42,794 nucleotides of DNA. Source: JAIRTY01 sp050257395. GTDB lineage: Bacteria; Actinomycetota; Actinomycetes; Streptosporangiales; Streptosporangiaceae. A program made the translations under genes and the position numbers. The notes under the pieces are model-generated. The model was not told the DNA's origin, made no database searches, and was given only the letters and a program-made list of their open reading frames with translations. The DNA lies in NCBI GenBank assembly GCA_050257395.1, contig JBLMWU010000053.1, positions 1-42,794 on the forward strand. The letters run 5' to 3'. Numbering within the stretch: position 1 is the first letter of the stretch; every line of letters begins with the position of its first letter. Positions 7,669 to 15,570 of the stretch are shown here, piece by piece.

Positions 7669-9444
7669 TCAGTGGTCCTGGGTCTCCGGGGCGAGCGGCA
7701 GGGTGATGCGGAAGGTGGCGCCGCTGCCGGGGGCGGTGTCGACCGCGACCGTGCCACCGTGCGCGGCCACCAGGGCGGCGACGATGGCCAGGCCCAGCCC
7801 GGTGCCGCCCTTCTGCCTGGTCCGGGCCTGGTCCGCCCGGTAGAAGCGCTCGAACACCCGCTGCGCCTGCTCCGGCGGCAGGCCGGGCCCTTGGTCGGCC
7901 ACCTCCAGGACCGCGGCGGGCGCGGCCGGCCGCCCGGGCACCGACAGGGTCCCGGAGCGGAGCCCGACCCGGACCGGGGTGCCGTCGGGGGTGTGGGTCA
8001 GCGCGTTGCTCATCAGGTTCCCGATGACCTGGCGCAGCCGCACCTCGTCGCCGAGCACGAGGAACGCCGTCCCGGAGGCGACGGCCAGGTCGATCGTCCG
8101 GCTGGGCGCGATCATCCGGGCGTCCTGCACCGCGTCGGCGGCCAGCGAGAGCAGGTCCACCGGACGGCGGTCAAGCGGCCGCTGCTGGTCCAGCCGGGCG
8201 AGCAGCAGCAGGTCCTCCACCAGGACACCCATCCGGGCGGACTCCTGCTCCACCCGCTCCATGATCCGGTTCATGTCCGCGCCGGTGATGGCCCCGGCGC
8301 CGGTGAGGCTCTCCGCGCCGTTGCCCGTCTGCCCGGGAGCGCCCGGGGCGCCGGCCGTCTCCGGACCGGCGGCAGCGTCCGGAGTGCTGGGTGCAGCAGC
8401 GCCGTTGCCGTTCTCCGGCCCGGCCGGGTGGCCGTTGCCGCTGTCCCCGCCCGCGATCCCGCCGCGCTGGCGGTAGTACTCGGCGTAGCCCCGGATCGCG
8501 GTCAGCGGGGTGCGCAGCTCGTGGCTGGCGTCGGCGACAAACCGGCGCATCCGTTCCTCGGACTGGCGGGCGGCGGCCTCCGACTCGGCCCGGTCGTGGA
8601 ACGCCACCTCGATCTGGGCGAGCATCGAGTTGAGCGACCGGCCCAGGCTGCCGACCTCGGTCCGCGGGTCGGCGTCCGGCACCCGGCGGGAAAGGTCGCC
8701 GGCCGCGATGGCCTGGGCGGTCTGCTCGATGCCGGTGAGCGGCCGCAGGCTCTGCCGGACCGCGGCCACCCCGGCCATGGCGAGCGCGGTCACGATGATC
8801 AGGCTGGCGACGACGTCGATGTAGATCAGCCGCCCGATGGTCCGGTCGATCGAGGACAGATCCATGCCCACGATCAGTGTCACCCGCTGGCGGCTGACCA
8901 CCTGCTGGGTCAGCGGATTGACCGTCTGATACCACATTTGCTGGGTGATCACCAGCCAGCTGTAACCGCTGGGTGTGGAGGAGACCGTCACCGGCTGGTT
9001 CGCGTGTGCGGCGAGCCAGGAGGCCTGCGACGGGACGTTCGGCAGCGTGTTCGGCCGCGGGTCGTTGGGGTCGAGCTGGCCGTTGGCGGGGCGGAGGATC
9101 AGCACCGTGTTGTAACCGATAGGGCTGATGTCACCGGGCCGCATGGGCAGGCCCTGCCGGGACTGGGCCTCCTGCAGCAGGCTCTGGAACGTGCTGGTGA
9201 GCTGCTGCTTGGCCTGGCTGATCAGGTAGTTGTGGTAGATCGCGACGCTGGCGGCGCTGATGACCGTCAGCGCGACGGCGACCAGCGCGAGCATGGCGGT
9301 GACCAGCTTGATCCGCAGCGGGGTGCGCCGGGGCAGCTCACGCAGCGCGTTCACCAGGCGGCCGGGGGCAGACCGCGGCCGGATGGACGGAGGCGGCGCG
9401 GACGGTGACGCGGCGGACGGTGGCGGGGCTGGCTGTGAAGGCAT
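7669..9444 (-). CDS. Sensor histidine kinase with a large low-complexity insert in its dimerisation domain (TrcS-like)
   Basis: The protein has 591 residues. A Pro/Ser-rich cytoplasmic start (1-40) leads to a membrane helix (about 46-70), an extracytoplasmic sensor domain (about 75-205), a second helix (about 207-229) and HAMP (about 230-285). HisKA follows with SHELRTPLTAI (phospho-acceptor His308). The HATPase domain has NLMSNALTHTP (N box), VADQGPGLP and GGTGLGLAIV. Between the two DHp helices sits a Gly/Asn/Pro/Ala-rich insert of about 60 residues (about 328-388, DNA about 8280-8463). The gene starts 10 bp after the response regulator stop, so they form one operon. The stimulus is unknown. 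Confidence 0.93.
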   Translation of the reverse strand: MPSQPAPPPSAASPSAPPPSIRPRSAPGRLVNALRELPRRTPLRIKLVTAMLALVAVALTVISAASVAIYHNYLISQAKQQLTSTFQSLLQEAQSRQGLPMRPGDISPIGYNTVLILRPANGQLDPNDPRPNTLPNVPSQASWLAAHANQPVTVSSTPSGYSWLVITQQMWYQTVNPLTQQVVSRQRVTLIVGMDLSSIDRTIGRLIYIDVVASLIIVTALAMAGVAAVRQSLRPLTGIEQTAQAIAAGDLSRRVPDADPRTEVGSLGRSLNSMLAQIEVAFHDRAESEAAARQSEERMRRFVADASHELRTPLTAIRGYAEYYRQRGGIAGGDSGNGHPAGPENGNGAAAPSTPDAAAGPETAGAPGAPGQTGNGAESLTGAGAITGADMNRIMERVEQESARMGVLVEDLLLLARLDQQRPLDRRPVDLLSLAADAVQDARMIAPSRTIDLAVASGTAFLVLGDEVRLRQVIGNLMSNALTHTPDGTPVRVGLRSGTLSVPGRPAAPAAVLEVADQGPGLPPEQAQRVFERFYRADQARTRQKGGTGLGLAIVAALVAAHGGTVAVDTAPGSGATFRITLPLAPETQDH

Positions 9445-9454
9445 GCGGAAACTG

Positions 9455-10186
9455 CTAGGAGGAGGGCAGGCGGAGCACGTAGCCGACGCCGCGCAGGGTG
9501 TGGATCAGGCGCGGCTCGGCGGTGTCCACCTTGCGGCGGAGCACGGAGACGTAGGACTCGACGATCCCGGTGTCGCCCCGGAAGTCGTAGTCCCACACGT
9601 GGTCGAGGATCTGCATCTTGGACAGCACCCGGTTGGCGTTGCCCATGAAGTAGCGCAGCAGCTTGAACTCGGTGGGGGAGAGCTGGATCGGCTGGCCCGC
9701 CCGCCACACCTCGTGGCTTTCCTCGTCCAGTTCGAGGTCGGCGAATTTCAGCCGCGGCGTGGGCTCGGCGCCGTCACCCCTGGTCCGCCGCAGCACGGCG
9801 CGGATCCGGGCGACGACTTCTTCCAGGCTGAACGGCTTGGTCACGTAGTCGTCGCCGCCGAGGGTCAGCCCCCGGATCTTGTCCTCCATGGCGTCGCGGG
9901 CGGTCAGGAACAGGACGGGCACCCGGGCACCGCCCCCGCGCAGCCGCCGCAGGACGTCGAAGCCGTCCATGTCCGGCAGCATGACGTCCAGGACGATGAG
10001 GTCGGGCCGGTGCCGCTGGGCGGCCTGCACGGCCTCGTTCCCGGCCGACGCCGTGACCACCTCGAAGCCCGCGTAGCGCAGGCTCGCGGAGAGCAGTTCG
10101 AGGATGTTCGGTTCGTCCTCGACAACGAGGAGCGTGGTGCCGGGCTGCTTGTGCCCGTCGGCCGGCGGGGTGCTCATGCCAGACAT
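9455..10186 (-). CDS. OmpR/PhoB-family response regulator (TrcR-like)
   Basis: The protein has 243 residues from ATG 10186. The receiver domain has the acidic pair VVEDE (Glu23, Asp24), phospho-acceptor Asp67 in LIVLDVMLPDMDG, and the FLTAR and TKPF switch and Lys motifs. The C-terminal winged helix carries LSPTEFKLLRYFM, ILDHVWDYDF and LRRKVDTAEPRLIHTLRGVGYVL, closest in my reading to mycobacterial TrcR-type regulators. Alternative starts are ATG 10177 and GTG 10222. I prefer 10186, since the regulatory repeats would otherwise be inside the coding region. It probably autoregulates through the palindrome just upstream. Confidence 0.93.
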   Translation of the reverse strand: MSGMSTPPADGHKQPGTTLLVVEDEPNILELLSASLRYAGFEVVTASAGNEAVQAAQRHRPDLIVLDVMLPDMDGFDVLRRLRGGGARVPVLFLTARDAMEDKIRGLTLGGDDYVTKPFSLEEVVARIRAVLRRTRGDGAEPTPRLKFADLELDEESHEVWRAGQPIQLSPTEFKLLRYFMGNANRVLSKMQILDHVWDYDFRGDTGIVESYVSVLRRKVDTAEPRLIHTLRGVGYVLRLPSS

Positions 10187-10200
10187 ACTGGTGCGCCTGT

Positions 10201-10233
10201 CTGAAGGTTTCCTGAAAGTCACCTGGAGGTGAC
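10201..10233. promoter_or_regulatory. Candidate operator: direct repeat plus 16-bp palindrome upstream of the response regulator
   Basis: GTCACCTGGAGGTGAC at 10218-10233 has perfect 7-bp arms around a GG centre. Just beside it CTGAA occurs twice, 11 bp apart (10201 and 10212), one helical turn as in OmpR-family tandem sites. Both elements lie 15-47 bp upstream of the regulator start. The binding protein is inferred: the direct repeat would suit the response regulator itself, and the palindrome could suit the LuxR-type HTH protein encoded next to it. Confidence 0.5.
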
Positions 10234-10323
10234 CTGCTGATCGTATGCCACCGCGATATCAGCGCAGGTCAGCCCGGTGGTCAGGCGCGACGGCCGGCCG
10301 TGCGGGCAGCGGCCGCCAGCGGC

Positions 10324-10560
10324 TCAGGGCCAGTCGCCCGCTGCGTCCGTCCAGCAGGTGATGGCGGCCGACCGCGAGCCCGCCGCGCCGAGTTTCGCAT
10401 AGATCCGATTGACGTGATTTTTCACGGTTTTCTCGGCCAGGACGAGCATGGCCGCGATCTCGCCGTTGGAGTGGCCCTTGGCGATGAGCGACATGATCTG
10501 GGCCTCGCGCGAAGAAAGGCCCATCGGGCGTGCGGCGCGGGGGGCGGTGCCTGTCCCCAT
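10324..10560 (-). CDS. Orphan LuxR-type HTH protein, 78 residues
   Basis: Nearly the whole protein is a GerE/LuxR-type DNA-binding domain: LSSREAQIMSLIAKGHSNGE, then IAAMLVLAEKTVKNHVNRIYAKLG. No receiver or sensor domain is present. The TVKNHVNRIYAKLG recognition helix matches NarL/FixJ regulators. ATG 10560 was chosen over upstream starts because GGAGGT lies 4-9 bases before it. The gene sits directly upstream of, and in the same direction as, the response regulator/kinase pair, separated by about 137 bp that contain the candidate operator. It may be a constitutive DNA-binding co-regulator of that operon (inference). Confidence 0.82.
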   Translation of the reverse strand: MGTGTAPRAARPMGLSSREAQIMSLIAKGHSNGEIAAMLVLAEKTVKNHVNRIYAKLGAAGSRSAAITCWTDAAGDWP

Positions 10561-10678
10561 CTGACCTCCGGCCTGGATATTCCAGCGGACGCGGATGGGA
10601 CGCATGGTACCGAACGTGACCCTGCTGCGCGCAAGGGCCAGAAAGGCCCCGGCGTGGCAAATCATGCGCAATTTTTTC

Positions 10679-10706
10679 CGGCCGCCCGCGCCCGCGCGGG
10701 CGGCCG
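10679..10706. terminator. 12-bp perfect GC hairpin downstream of the LCP gene
   Basis: CGGCCGCCCGCG, loop CCCG, CGCGGGCGGCCG. It lies 21 bp beyond the LCP stop codon on the minus strand. The T6 run is on the wrong side for minus-strand termination (TTTTTT at 10672-10677 of the plus strand precedes the stem), so this is not a canonical rho-independent site. Confidence 0.5.
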
Positions 10707-10726
10707 CTTCCCGCTAACGGCGCTGA

Positions 10727-11875
10727 TCAGCCGAGTTTCGAGCCGCTGAGCAGGCTCTTGGGCACCGGCTGGTCCGTGCGCAGGTCATTGAAGAGCTTGA
10801 TGGCATTCGGCGTGTCCCACTTCACCGCGTCACCGGCGGGCGTGACGTAGTTCGAGTCGGCGATGGGCACCGTGGTGGTTTCCGGCTTGCGCAGTGCGAA
10901 TGCCACCTCGAGCAGCTGGTAGAGGTGAGTGCCCTTGTCAACGGTCAGCGTGCTGGCCGCCCCGAAGGCTGCTGGCACCGACGCGAACGGGTTTATCAGG
11001 GTGCCCGGGCTGGTCAGCTTCCGCAGCAGGGCGCTCATGAACAGCCGCTGATTCTGCACCCGCTGCAGATCCTGCCCGGCGAACAGATGCCGGGTGCGCA
11101 CGAAACCGAGTGCCTCGGCGCCGTTGAGCGTCTGGCAGCCGGCTTTCAGGTGCAGTCCCGCCGCCGGGTCGGTGATGGGATGGGGCAGGCACATGTGCAC
11201 GCCGCCGACTGCGTCCACGACGTGGACCAGCCCGCCGAAGCCGATTCCCATGTAATGGTCGATGTGCAGCCCGGTGACCGTCTCCACGGTCTGGGTGAGC
11301 AGCCTGGGGCCCCCGAACGAGTAAGCGGCGTTGATCTTGTTGTAGCCGTTCCCGGGAATCGGCACGTAGGAGTCGCGCGGGAGGCTGACCAGCACGGGGG
11401 GCAGGCCGTTGGCCGGAATGTGCAGGACCATGATCGTGTCCGACCGCTGGCCGCTGACATCGAACCCGGTGGCCAGCTTCCGTTCCTGCTTCTTCGTCAG
11501 CCCCTGGCGGCTGTCGGAGCCGGTGATGAGCCAGTTCTGCCCGGCGCCCACAGCGGGCCGCCCGGAGTAGTCAACCAGCACGTTCTTGCGGACCAGCTGG
11601 CCGTCGAGGTAGAAGTACATGCCCACGGCGATGATCAGCAGGGCGGCGATGACAACGGTGAAGACCCCGAAGAACCGGCGGGGGCCCCACCGGCGCCCCC
11701 CGCGGGGAGGGCGCCCGGCGCCGCGTGGCCGCGCGGGCGCGTACGTGGGCCCGCCGCCGTAGGGTGACGGGGCGGTGCTGCGCACCGGGGGCTGGCTGGG
11801 CCAGCCGCCTGGGGCCCGGGCCCCGGCAGGCTGGGGTTTCTCGTCTCGGTACCAGCCTGCTGGCCACTCGTTCAC
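10727..11875 (-). CDS. LytR-CpsA-Psr (LCP) family cell-wall ligase
   Basis: The protein has 382 residues: a Pro-rich cytoplasmic region (about 1-65), one membrane anchor (FFGVFTVVIAALLIIAVGMYF, about 69-90) and an extracytoplasmic LCP domain. Visible hallmarks are NWLITGSDSR (pyrophosphate-binding Asp/Arg), RSDTIMVLHI, VSLPRDSYV (Arg/Asp), NKINAAYSFGG, and GAEALGFVRTRH with an Asp-Leu-Gln-Arg-Val-Gln-Asn-Gln stretch. LCP enzymes move glycopolymers (arabinogalactan, teichoic acid) from lipid carriers to peptidoglycan. GTG 11875 is preferred over GTG 11890: GGGAGG lies 8 bases upstream, and it overlaps the methyltransferase stop as GTGA, so the two are coupled. Confidence 0.92.
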   Translation of the reverse strand: MNEWPAGWYRDEKPQPAGARAPGGWPSQPPVRSTAPSPYGGGPTYAPARPRGAGRPPRGGRRWGPRRFFGVFTVVIAALLIIAVGMYFYLDGQLVRKNVLVDYSGRPAVGAGQNWLITGSDSRQGLTKKQERKLATGFDVSGQRSDTIMVLHIPANGLPPVLVSLPRDSYVPIPGNGYNKINAAYSFGGPRLLTQTVETVTGLHIDHYMGIGFGGLVHVVDAVGGVHMCLPHPITDPAAGLHLKAGCQTLNGAEALGFVRTRHLFAGQDLQRVQNQRLFMSALLRKLTSPGTLINPFASVPAAFGAASTLTVDKGTHLYQLLEVAFALRKPETTTVPIADSNYVTPAGDAVKWDTPNAIKLFNDLRTDQPVPKSLLSGSKLG

Positions 11876-12717
11876 GCGGAGCCCTCCCACCAGATCGTGA
11901 CCACATCCCTGCCCGCCGTGCCCAGGTCACCGAGGTGGCCCGGGCTGGCCGGCGAATCTGCCCGCAGGTCCCGCAGCGCGGCCTCCACCTCGCCGGCGCG
12001 CTCGGGCGGCAGGCAGAGCCGCCGCCGGGTGACTTCCACGAGTTCGGCCATGCCGCGGTAGTCGGCTTCGGCTGGGCGGCACCACTCAGTGTGCCGTGCC
12101 CGTATGCCCATCGCATCCAGGATGCGAAGGAGGTCCGATGCGGACGGGCCTTCGGGCCTTTTCAGTCCGTGAAAACGCAGCCACAGCGCGTTGAGCGCGG
12201 CGAGCGGGTGTACAGCCGTCGTCTCGACTACTACCCGGCGGCGCGCGTGGCTGGTCAGCTGAGCCAGGAACGGGCCCAGGTCCGGCACGTTGAACACCAC
12301 GTTGTGGCAGGTAACAAGGTCCGCGGCGGGAACCTGGCCGGCGATGTCCGGCCAGCGGCCCACGGCCGCCGCGGTGTCGATCCCGGCCGCGGCCGCCCGC
12401 TCGGTGAGCATCCCGAGCATGCGCTCATCGGTGTCCACGGCGGTCAGCCGGGTGGTGCGGGCGGCCAGCGGCAGGCAGGCCGCGCCAGCCCCTGAGCCGA
12501 CGTCCAGCACGCTGCCGCCGCCTGCGCCCAGCGCCTCCCACTCCCGGTCGTAGGAGGGCCCGCCCGGCGCCTGGCGCAGCCGGTCCGCCCGGCGGGCGAA
12601 CACCTCCCGCGGCAGTACCCAGGGGGAGTCGGGCACGGCGGCGGTGATGCGGTCGGGGATGGCCCAGGCGGCAAGGTCTGCCTGCCACTGCTCCAGCAGT
12701 TCGGTCGGCGATGGCAC
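11872..12717 (-). CDS. Class I SAM-dependent methyltransferase
   Basis: This is a protein of 281 residues if GTG 12717 is used (GGAG about 11 bases upstream). GTG 12792 would add 25 residues of unlikely composition. The Rossmann SAM motif I is SVLDVGSGAGAACLPLA, followed by LTAVDTDERML (acidic end of strand 2) and DLVTCHNVVFNVPDLGPFL (motif IV region). The substrate is not evident. Its stop overlaps the LCP start, so it is the first gene of a two-gene operon. A role in modifying envelope material is a guess from that coupling alone. Confidence 0.85.
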   Translation of the reverse strand: MPSPTELLEQWQADLAAWAIPDRITAAVPDSPWVLPREVFARRADRLRQAPGGPSYDREWEALGAGGGSVLDVGSGAGAACLPLAARTTRLTAVDTDERMLGMLTERAAAAGIDTAAAVGRWPDIAGQVPAADLVTCHNVVFNVPDLGPFLAQLTSHARRRVVVETTAVHPLAALNALWLRFHGLKRPEGPSASDLLRILDAMGIRARHTEWCRPAEADYRGMAELVEVTRRRLCLPPERAGEVEAALRDLRADSPASPGHLGDLGTAGRDVVTIWWEGSA

Positions 12718-12951
12718 GGGGGAGGCTCCGGCGTCAGTAATGCGGCTGGTCCCGCCACGGTACGTCCATCTGGCGCATGTTCCACCATCCACGACGCCGT
12801 AACGGCGCCCCCGGCTGAAATTCCAGGAATCTGGATGTGGCGCCGTTGGTAACTGCTTGTGACGGTGATGCTGGATACTGTGACCATTAACTGAGGACCA
12901 GGCCGGACGAGAGGCCGGGGGGAGGCAGTCCTGAACGGGCAGAGGTTTCCG

Positions 12952-13281
12952 GTGCGCCGGACGGGCTCCCTCGCGGTGATCACCCTGCCGGACGAGATCG
13001 ACCTCGCGACGGCGCGGCAGGTGGACGAGGAGCTAAACGCGCTCCTGATCCGGCGGCCGGGCGCCGTGGTCGCGGACCTGACGCAGACCAGATTTTGCGA
13101 CTCGTCGGGTATCGCCGCGTTACTGCGGGCGTCGAGAAGGGCCGCGGTGGTGGCGGTGCCGTTCCGGCTCGTGTGCTCGGAACCGGTGGTGCGGATGATC
13201 CGGCTGGTGGGAGCGGACCAGGTGCTGGAGCTGCATCCGACGCTCGCCGCCGCGGCCGGCCATGCGGGTGCGGAGGGATGA
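12952..13281 (+). CDS. STAS-domain anti-sigma-factor-antagonist-like protein
   Basis: This 109-residue protein is a single STAS domain: VITLPDEIDLATARQVDEEL, then VVADLTQTRFCDSSGIAALL, where the Ser of DSSG is the usual phosphorylation site of SpoIIAA/RsbV proteins. Such proteins bind anti-sigma kinases when unphosphorylated. No RsbW-type kinase gene is adjacent. The nearest HATPase protein in this window is at 24.2 kb. The start is ambiguous: GTG 12952 has GAGG six bases upstream, but an in-frame CTG at 12931 follows a stronger GGGGGGAGG (12917-12925) and would add seven residues (LNGQRFP). Confidence 0.85.
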   Translation: MRRTGSLAVITLPDEIDLATARQVDEELNALLIRRPGAVVADLTQTRFCDSSGIAALLRASRRAAVVAVPFRLVCSEPVVRMIRLVGADQVLELHPTLAAAAGHAGAEG

Positions 13282-13398
13282 GCATGCGGGGCAGCGCGCC
13301 GCAGGGCGTGGCCGGGAGCGGGCGCAGAGCCGTCTGGCCGCCAAGATCGGGACTTTCGGCTGACACGGGCACTGGCCTGCCGGGTCCAGACTGCAATC

Positions 13399-13890
13399 GT
13401 GTTCATCGACTCTGAGCGTTCCGTTAACGTGCCGCTCAGCGCCGCCCGGGCGCGGCTGGCGATGCTGGCCGACCGGGGCGGCCTGAATCAGGCCTCCCGG
13501 TCCGCGTACGACTGCGGGCTCCGGGCCCTCATCCGGGTAGGGCCGCTCGGCGACCTGCCGGGGGCCTCCAAGCTGGTCGACGTGAGGTTCCTGGAACCGG
13601 TGGACCGCGGCGGCGTGACCACGGTGGGCCTGCGCTGGGAGGCGACCGGCCACGCGGCCGGCCTGTTCCCGGTGCTGGACGCGGACATCACCCTGGCAGC
13701 CGACGGCGATGACCGCACGACGATCAGCTTCGCCGGGGCCTACCGGGCGCCGCTGGGCCGTCTCGGCGCCGGACTCGACCGGGCGGTGATGCACCGCGTC
13801 GCGGACGCGACGATCGGCGCGCTGATCACCGATCTGGCCCGCGCCCTGGCCAGCCCGTCCGCTGGAGCAGCCCCCGGAACCGGCTCCTGA
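13399..13890 (+). CDS. SRPBCC/START-like hypothetical protein
   Basis: This 163-residue protein is probably a small helix-grip (SRPBCC) protein. It has alternating beta segments such as KLVDVRFLEPVDRGGVTTVG and TVGLRWEATG, a DADITLAADGDDRTTISFAG stretch, and a final amphipathic helix (HRVADATIGALITDLARAL). That order is typical of polyketide-cyclase/START-like proteins, which bind hydrophobic ligands. No catalytic residues stand out. It follows the STAS gene by 117 bp in the same direction, which may be a loose operon. Identification rests on secondary-structure pattern only. Confidence 0.6.
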   Translation: MFIDSERSVNVPLSAARARLAMLADRGGLNQASRSAYDCGLRALIRVGPLGDLPGASKLVDVRFLEPVDRGGVTTVGLRWEATGHAAGLFPVLDADITLAADGDDRTTISFAGAYRAPLGRLGAGLDRAVMHRVADATIGALITDLARALASPSAGAAPGTGS

Positions 13891-13962
13891 GGCCGCCAGC
13901 CCGTCCGGTTGCGCCTGGCCTGGCACTTGCGGCTGGTCCGCGCTGACCGCTACCAAGAGACG

Positions 13963-14214
13963 ATGCGAAACACGACTGTCATCTGTGACCTGTGCGGCGA
14001 GGAACCGGGCCGCGCGACCGTGGAGGTTGCGGCCGAGTTGCCCGGTGAGCCGATCGATGTCGGCGAGTCATGCCTGAGCCGCCCGATTTCGGACCTGCTG
14101 GTGTACGCGAAGCGGGCGAAGCAGGAGCGCGTGCTCAGGTCGGTGATCAGGGAAGCGGGACCGGCCCCCGGCCAGGCTGGTCAGGGCGGCAGCGGCCCTG
14201 GCGGGGAAGCGTAG
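13963..14214 (+). CDS. Small hypothetical protein with a CxxC motif
   Basis: This 83-residue protein begins MRNTTVICDLCGEEPG, so it has a CxxC pair near the N-terminus and a lone Cys in GESCLSRP. That is too few for a full zinc finger unless dimeric. A basic helical segment (VYAKRAKQERVLRSVIRE) and a Gly-rich tail follow. ATG 13963 is preferred to GTG 13909 because AAGAGA precedes it and the extra N-terminal residues have poor codon statistics. It ends 28 bp before the convergent thioesterase gene. Function unknown. Confidence 0.6.
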   Translation: MRNTTVICDLCGEEPGRATVEVAAELPGEPIDVGESCLSRPISDLLVYAKRAKQERVLRSVIREAGPAPGQAGQGGSGPGGEA

Positions 14215-14242
14215 GCAGCCCTGACGGCGGGCGGCAGCATGG

Positions 14243-14674
14243 TCAGGAGCGGGGGATGGTCATGAGCGTCGCCTGCATCAGGGCGATCGTCCTGGGTTCT
14301 GCCGTGGAGTGGGCGACGACCTCGGCTGAGCAGACGGTGAGCGTGCGGCCCGAGCGGACCACCGTGCCGGTCGCCAGGAAACGCTCGCCGACCGCGGGGC
14401 TGAGGAGGTTCACCTTGAACTCGACGGTCAGGATGTCGCTGCCGGCGGGCTGCAGGGTCATGGCTGCGTAGCCGCACGCCGAGTCGGCCGCGGTGGTGAT
14501 CGCCCCAGCGTGGATGAAGCCGTTCTGCTGGCACAGGTCCGCCCGGAAGGGGAGCCCGAGCGTCACCCTGCCGGGTGCGAGCTCGACGATCTCGATGCCC
14601 AGCGTCCCGAGCAGCGTCTGCCGCCTGATGCTGTCGCGGATCCGGCTGTCCTGCGACGGCTCCAGCATGGTCAT
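14243..14674 (-). CDS. PaaI-type hotdog-fold thioesterase
   Basis: This 143-residue protein has the PaaI/YbgC-like order of elements: a helix-rich start, VTLGLPFRADLCQQNGF, and then IHAGAITTAADSACGYAAM. The latter is the hotdog helix with the usual G-x-x-H-x-G-x-x-x-x-x-D/A arrangement. Next come VEFKVNLLSPAVGE and a closing TVVRSGRTLTVCSAEV. Such enzymes hydrolyse acyl-CoA thioesters, and the acyl group cannot be deduced. The start is ATG 14674 or ATG 14668, both close behind GGGGGACGGGGG. The preceding sequence up to 14800 in the same frame belongs to the tRNA-His terminator and is not coding. Confidence 0.82.
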   Translation of the reverse strand: MTMLEPSQDSRIRDSIRRQTLLGTLGIEIVELAPGRVTLGLPFRADLCQQNGFIHAGAITTAADSACGYAAMTLQPAGSDILTVEFKVNLLSPAVGERFLATGTVVRSGRTLTVCSAEVVAHSTAEPRTIALMQATLMTIPRS

Positions 14675-14697
14675 CCCCCGTCCCCCAGCCGCACACG

Positions 14698-14729
14698 GAA
14701 AAACCCCGAACCGTAACGTCGGTTCGGGG
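14698..14729 (-). terminator. Rho-independent terminator of tRNA-His
   Basis: Read on the minus strand: CCCCGAACCG, loop ACGTTA, CGGTTCGGGG, then TTTTTCCG. This is a perfect 10-bp stem followed by T5, about 30 bp after the tRNA-His 3' end. It is the cleanest intrinsic terminator in the window and separates the orn/tRNA-His unit from the thioesterase gene. Confidence 0.88.
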
Positions 14730-14758
14730 CCATTCCGATGTCCCGGGACATCACTCGG

Positions 14759-14833
14759 GGTGGACGATGGGACTCGAACCCACGACCCCCAGGACCACAA
14801 CCTGGTGCTCTAACCAACTGAGCTACGCCCACC
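14759..14833 (-). tRNA. tRNA-His (anticodon GTG)
   Basis: On the minus strand the acceptor stem is GTGGGCG/CGTCCAC, with an additional 5' G (G-1, complement of 14833) opposite discriminator C73, the identity element of histidine tRNAs. The D arm is GCTC/GAGC, the anticodon arm CCAGG/CCTGG with loop TTGTGGT (anticodon GTG), and the T arm GTGGG/CCCAT (one G-U pair) with loop TTCGAGT. CCA is not encoded. It lies directly downstream of orn, an arrangement I know from other actinobacteria. Confidence 0.97.
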
Positions 14834-14869
14834 ATGCCAACCGGCTGCATGAAGCATAGCGGTGCCGGG

Positions 14870-15493
14870 CTACTGTGCCGAACCGGATGTCCAGTGCGCG
14901 GCATCGGTGATCCGGGTCGCGATCTCCCGGGCCGCCACCGAGTCCGGCCCGGGCGCCCGCACGAACACTGTCTCCCGGTAGTACCGCAGTTCCTGGATGC
15001 TCTCCCGGATGTCGGCGAGCGCCCGGTGCCCGCCGCGCTTGGGCGGGCTGGCGAAGTACGCGCGCGGGTACCAGCGGCGGGCGAGCTCCTTGATGCTCGA
15101 CACGTCCACCATCCGGTAGTGCAGGTGGGCGTCGAGGGCCGGCATGTCCCGGGCGATGAACGTCCGGTCGGTGGCGATGGAGTTGCCGCACAGCGGCACC
15201 CGGCGCGGTTCCGGGGCGTGCTTCCGGACGTACTCCAGCACCTGGTCCTGGGCGTCTTCCAGGGTGATCCCGCCGGCCAGCTCGCCCAGCAGGCCTGATG
15301 CCAGATGCATCTCCCTGACCACGTCCGCCATCTGCTCCACCGCCCCGGGCGGGGGCTTGATCACCAGGTCGACACCCTCGTCCAGCACGGACAAGTCGGC
15401 ATCCGTCACCAGGCAGGCGATTTCGATCAGGGCGTCTCGTACGAGGTCAAGCCCGGTCATCTCGCAGTCGATCCACACGAGCCGGTCGGTCAT
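14870..15493 (-). CDS. orn: Oligoribonuclease
   Basis: This 207-residue DEDDh 3'-5' exoribonuclease degrades 2-5 nt RNA, including pGpG from cyclic-di-GMP turnover. The Exo motifs are complete: WIDCEMTGLD (Exo I: Asp, Glu), CGNSIATDRTF (Exo II region) and HRALADIRESI (Exo III: His and Asp). The length is normal for the family. The start is ATG 15493. GTG 15499 is also possible. tRNA-His follows 36 bp after the stop, so both may be on one transcript ending at the terminator at 14698-14729. Confidence 0.96.
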   Translation of the reverse strand: MTDRLVWIDCEMTGLDLVRDALIEIACLVTDADLSVLDEGVDLVIKPPPGAVEQMADVVREMHLASGLLGELAGGITLEDAQDQVLEYVRKHAPEPRRVPLCGNSIATDRTFIARDMPALDAHLHYRMVDVSSIKELARRWYPRAYFASPPKRGGHRALADIRESIQELRYYRETVFVRAPGPDSVAAREIATRITDAAHWTSGSAQ

Positions 15494-15570
15494 CCCCACA
15501 GCCTAGTGCTCGGCGGCCCGGCTCCGGGCAGTCTCATCAGGCTGCTGGCGCCGCGGCCGGCGGCCAGGTG

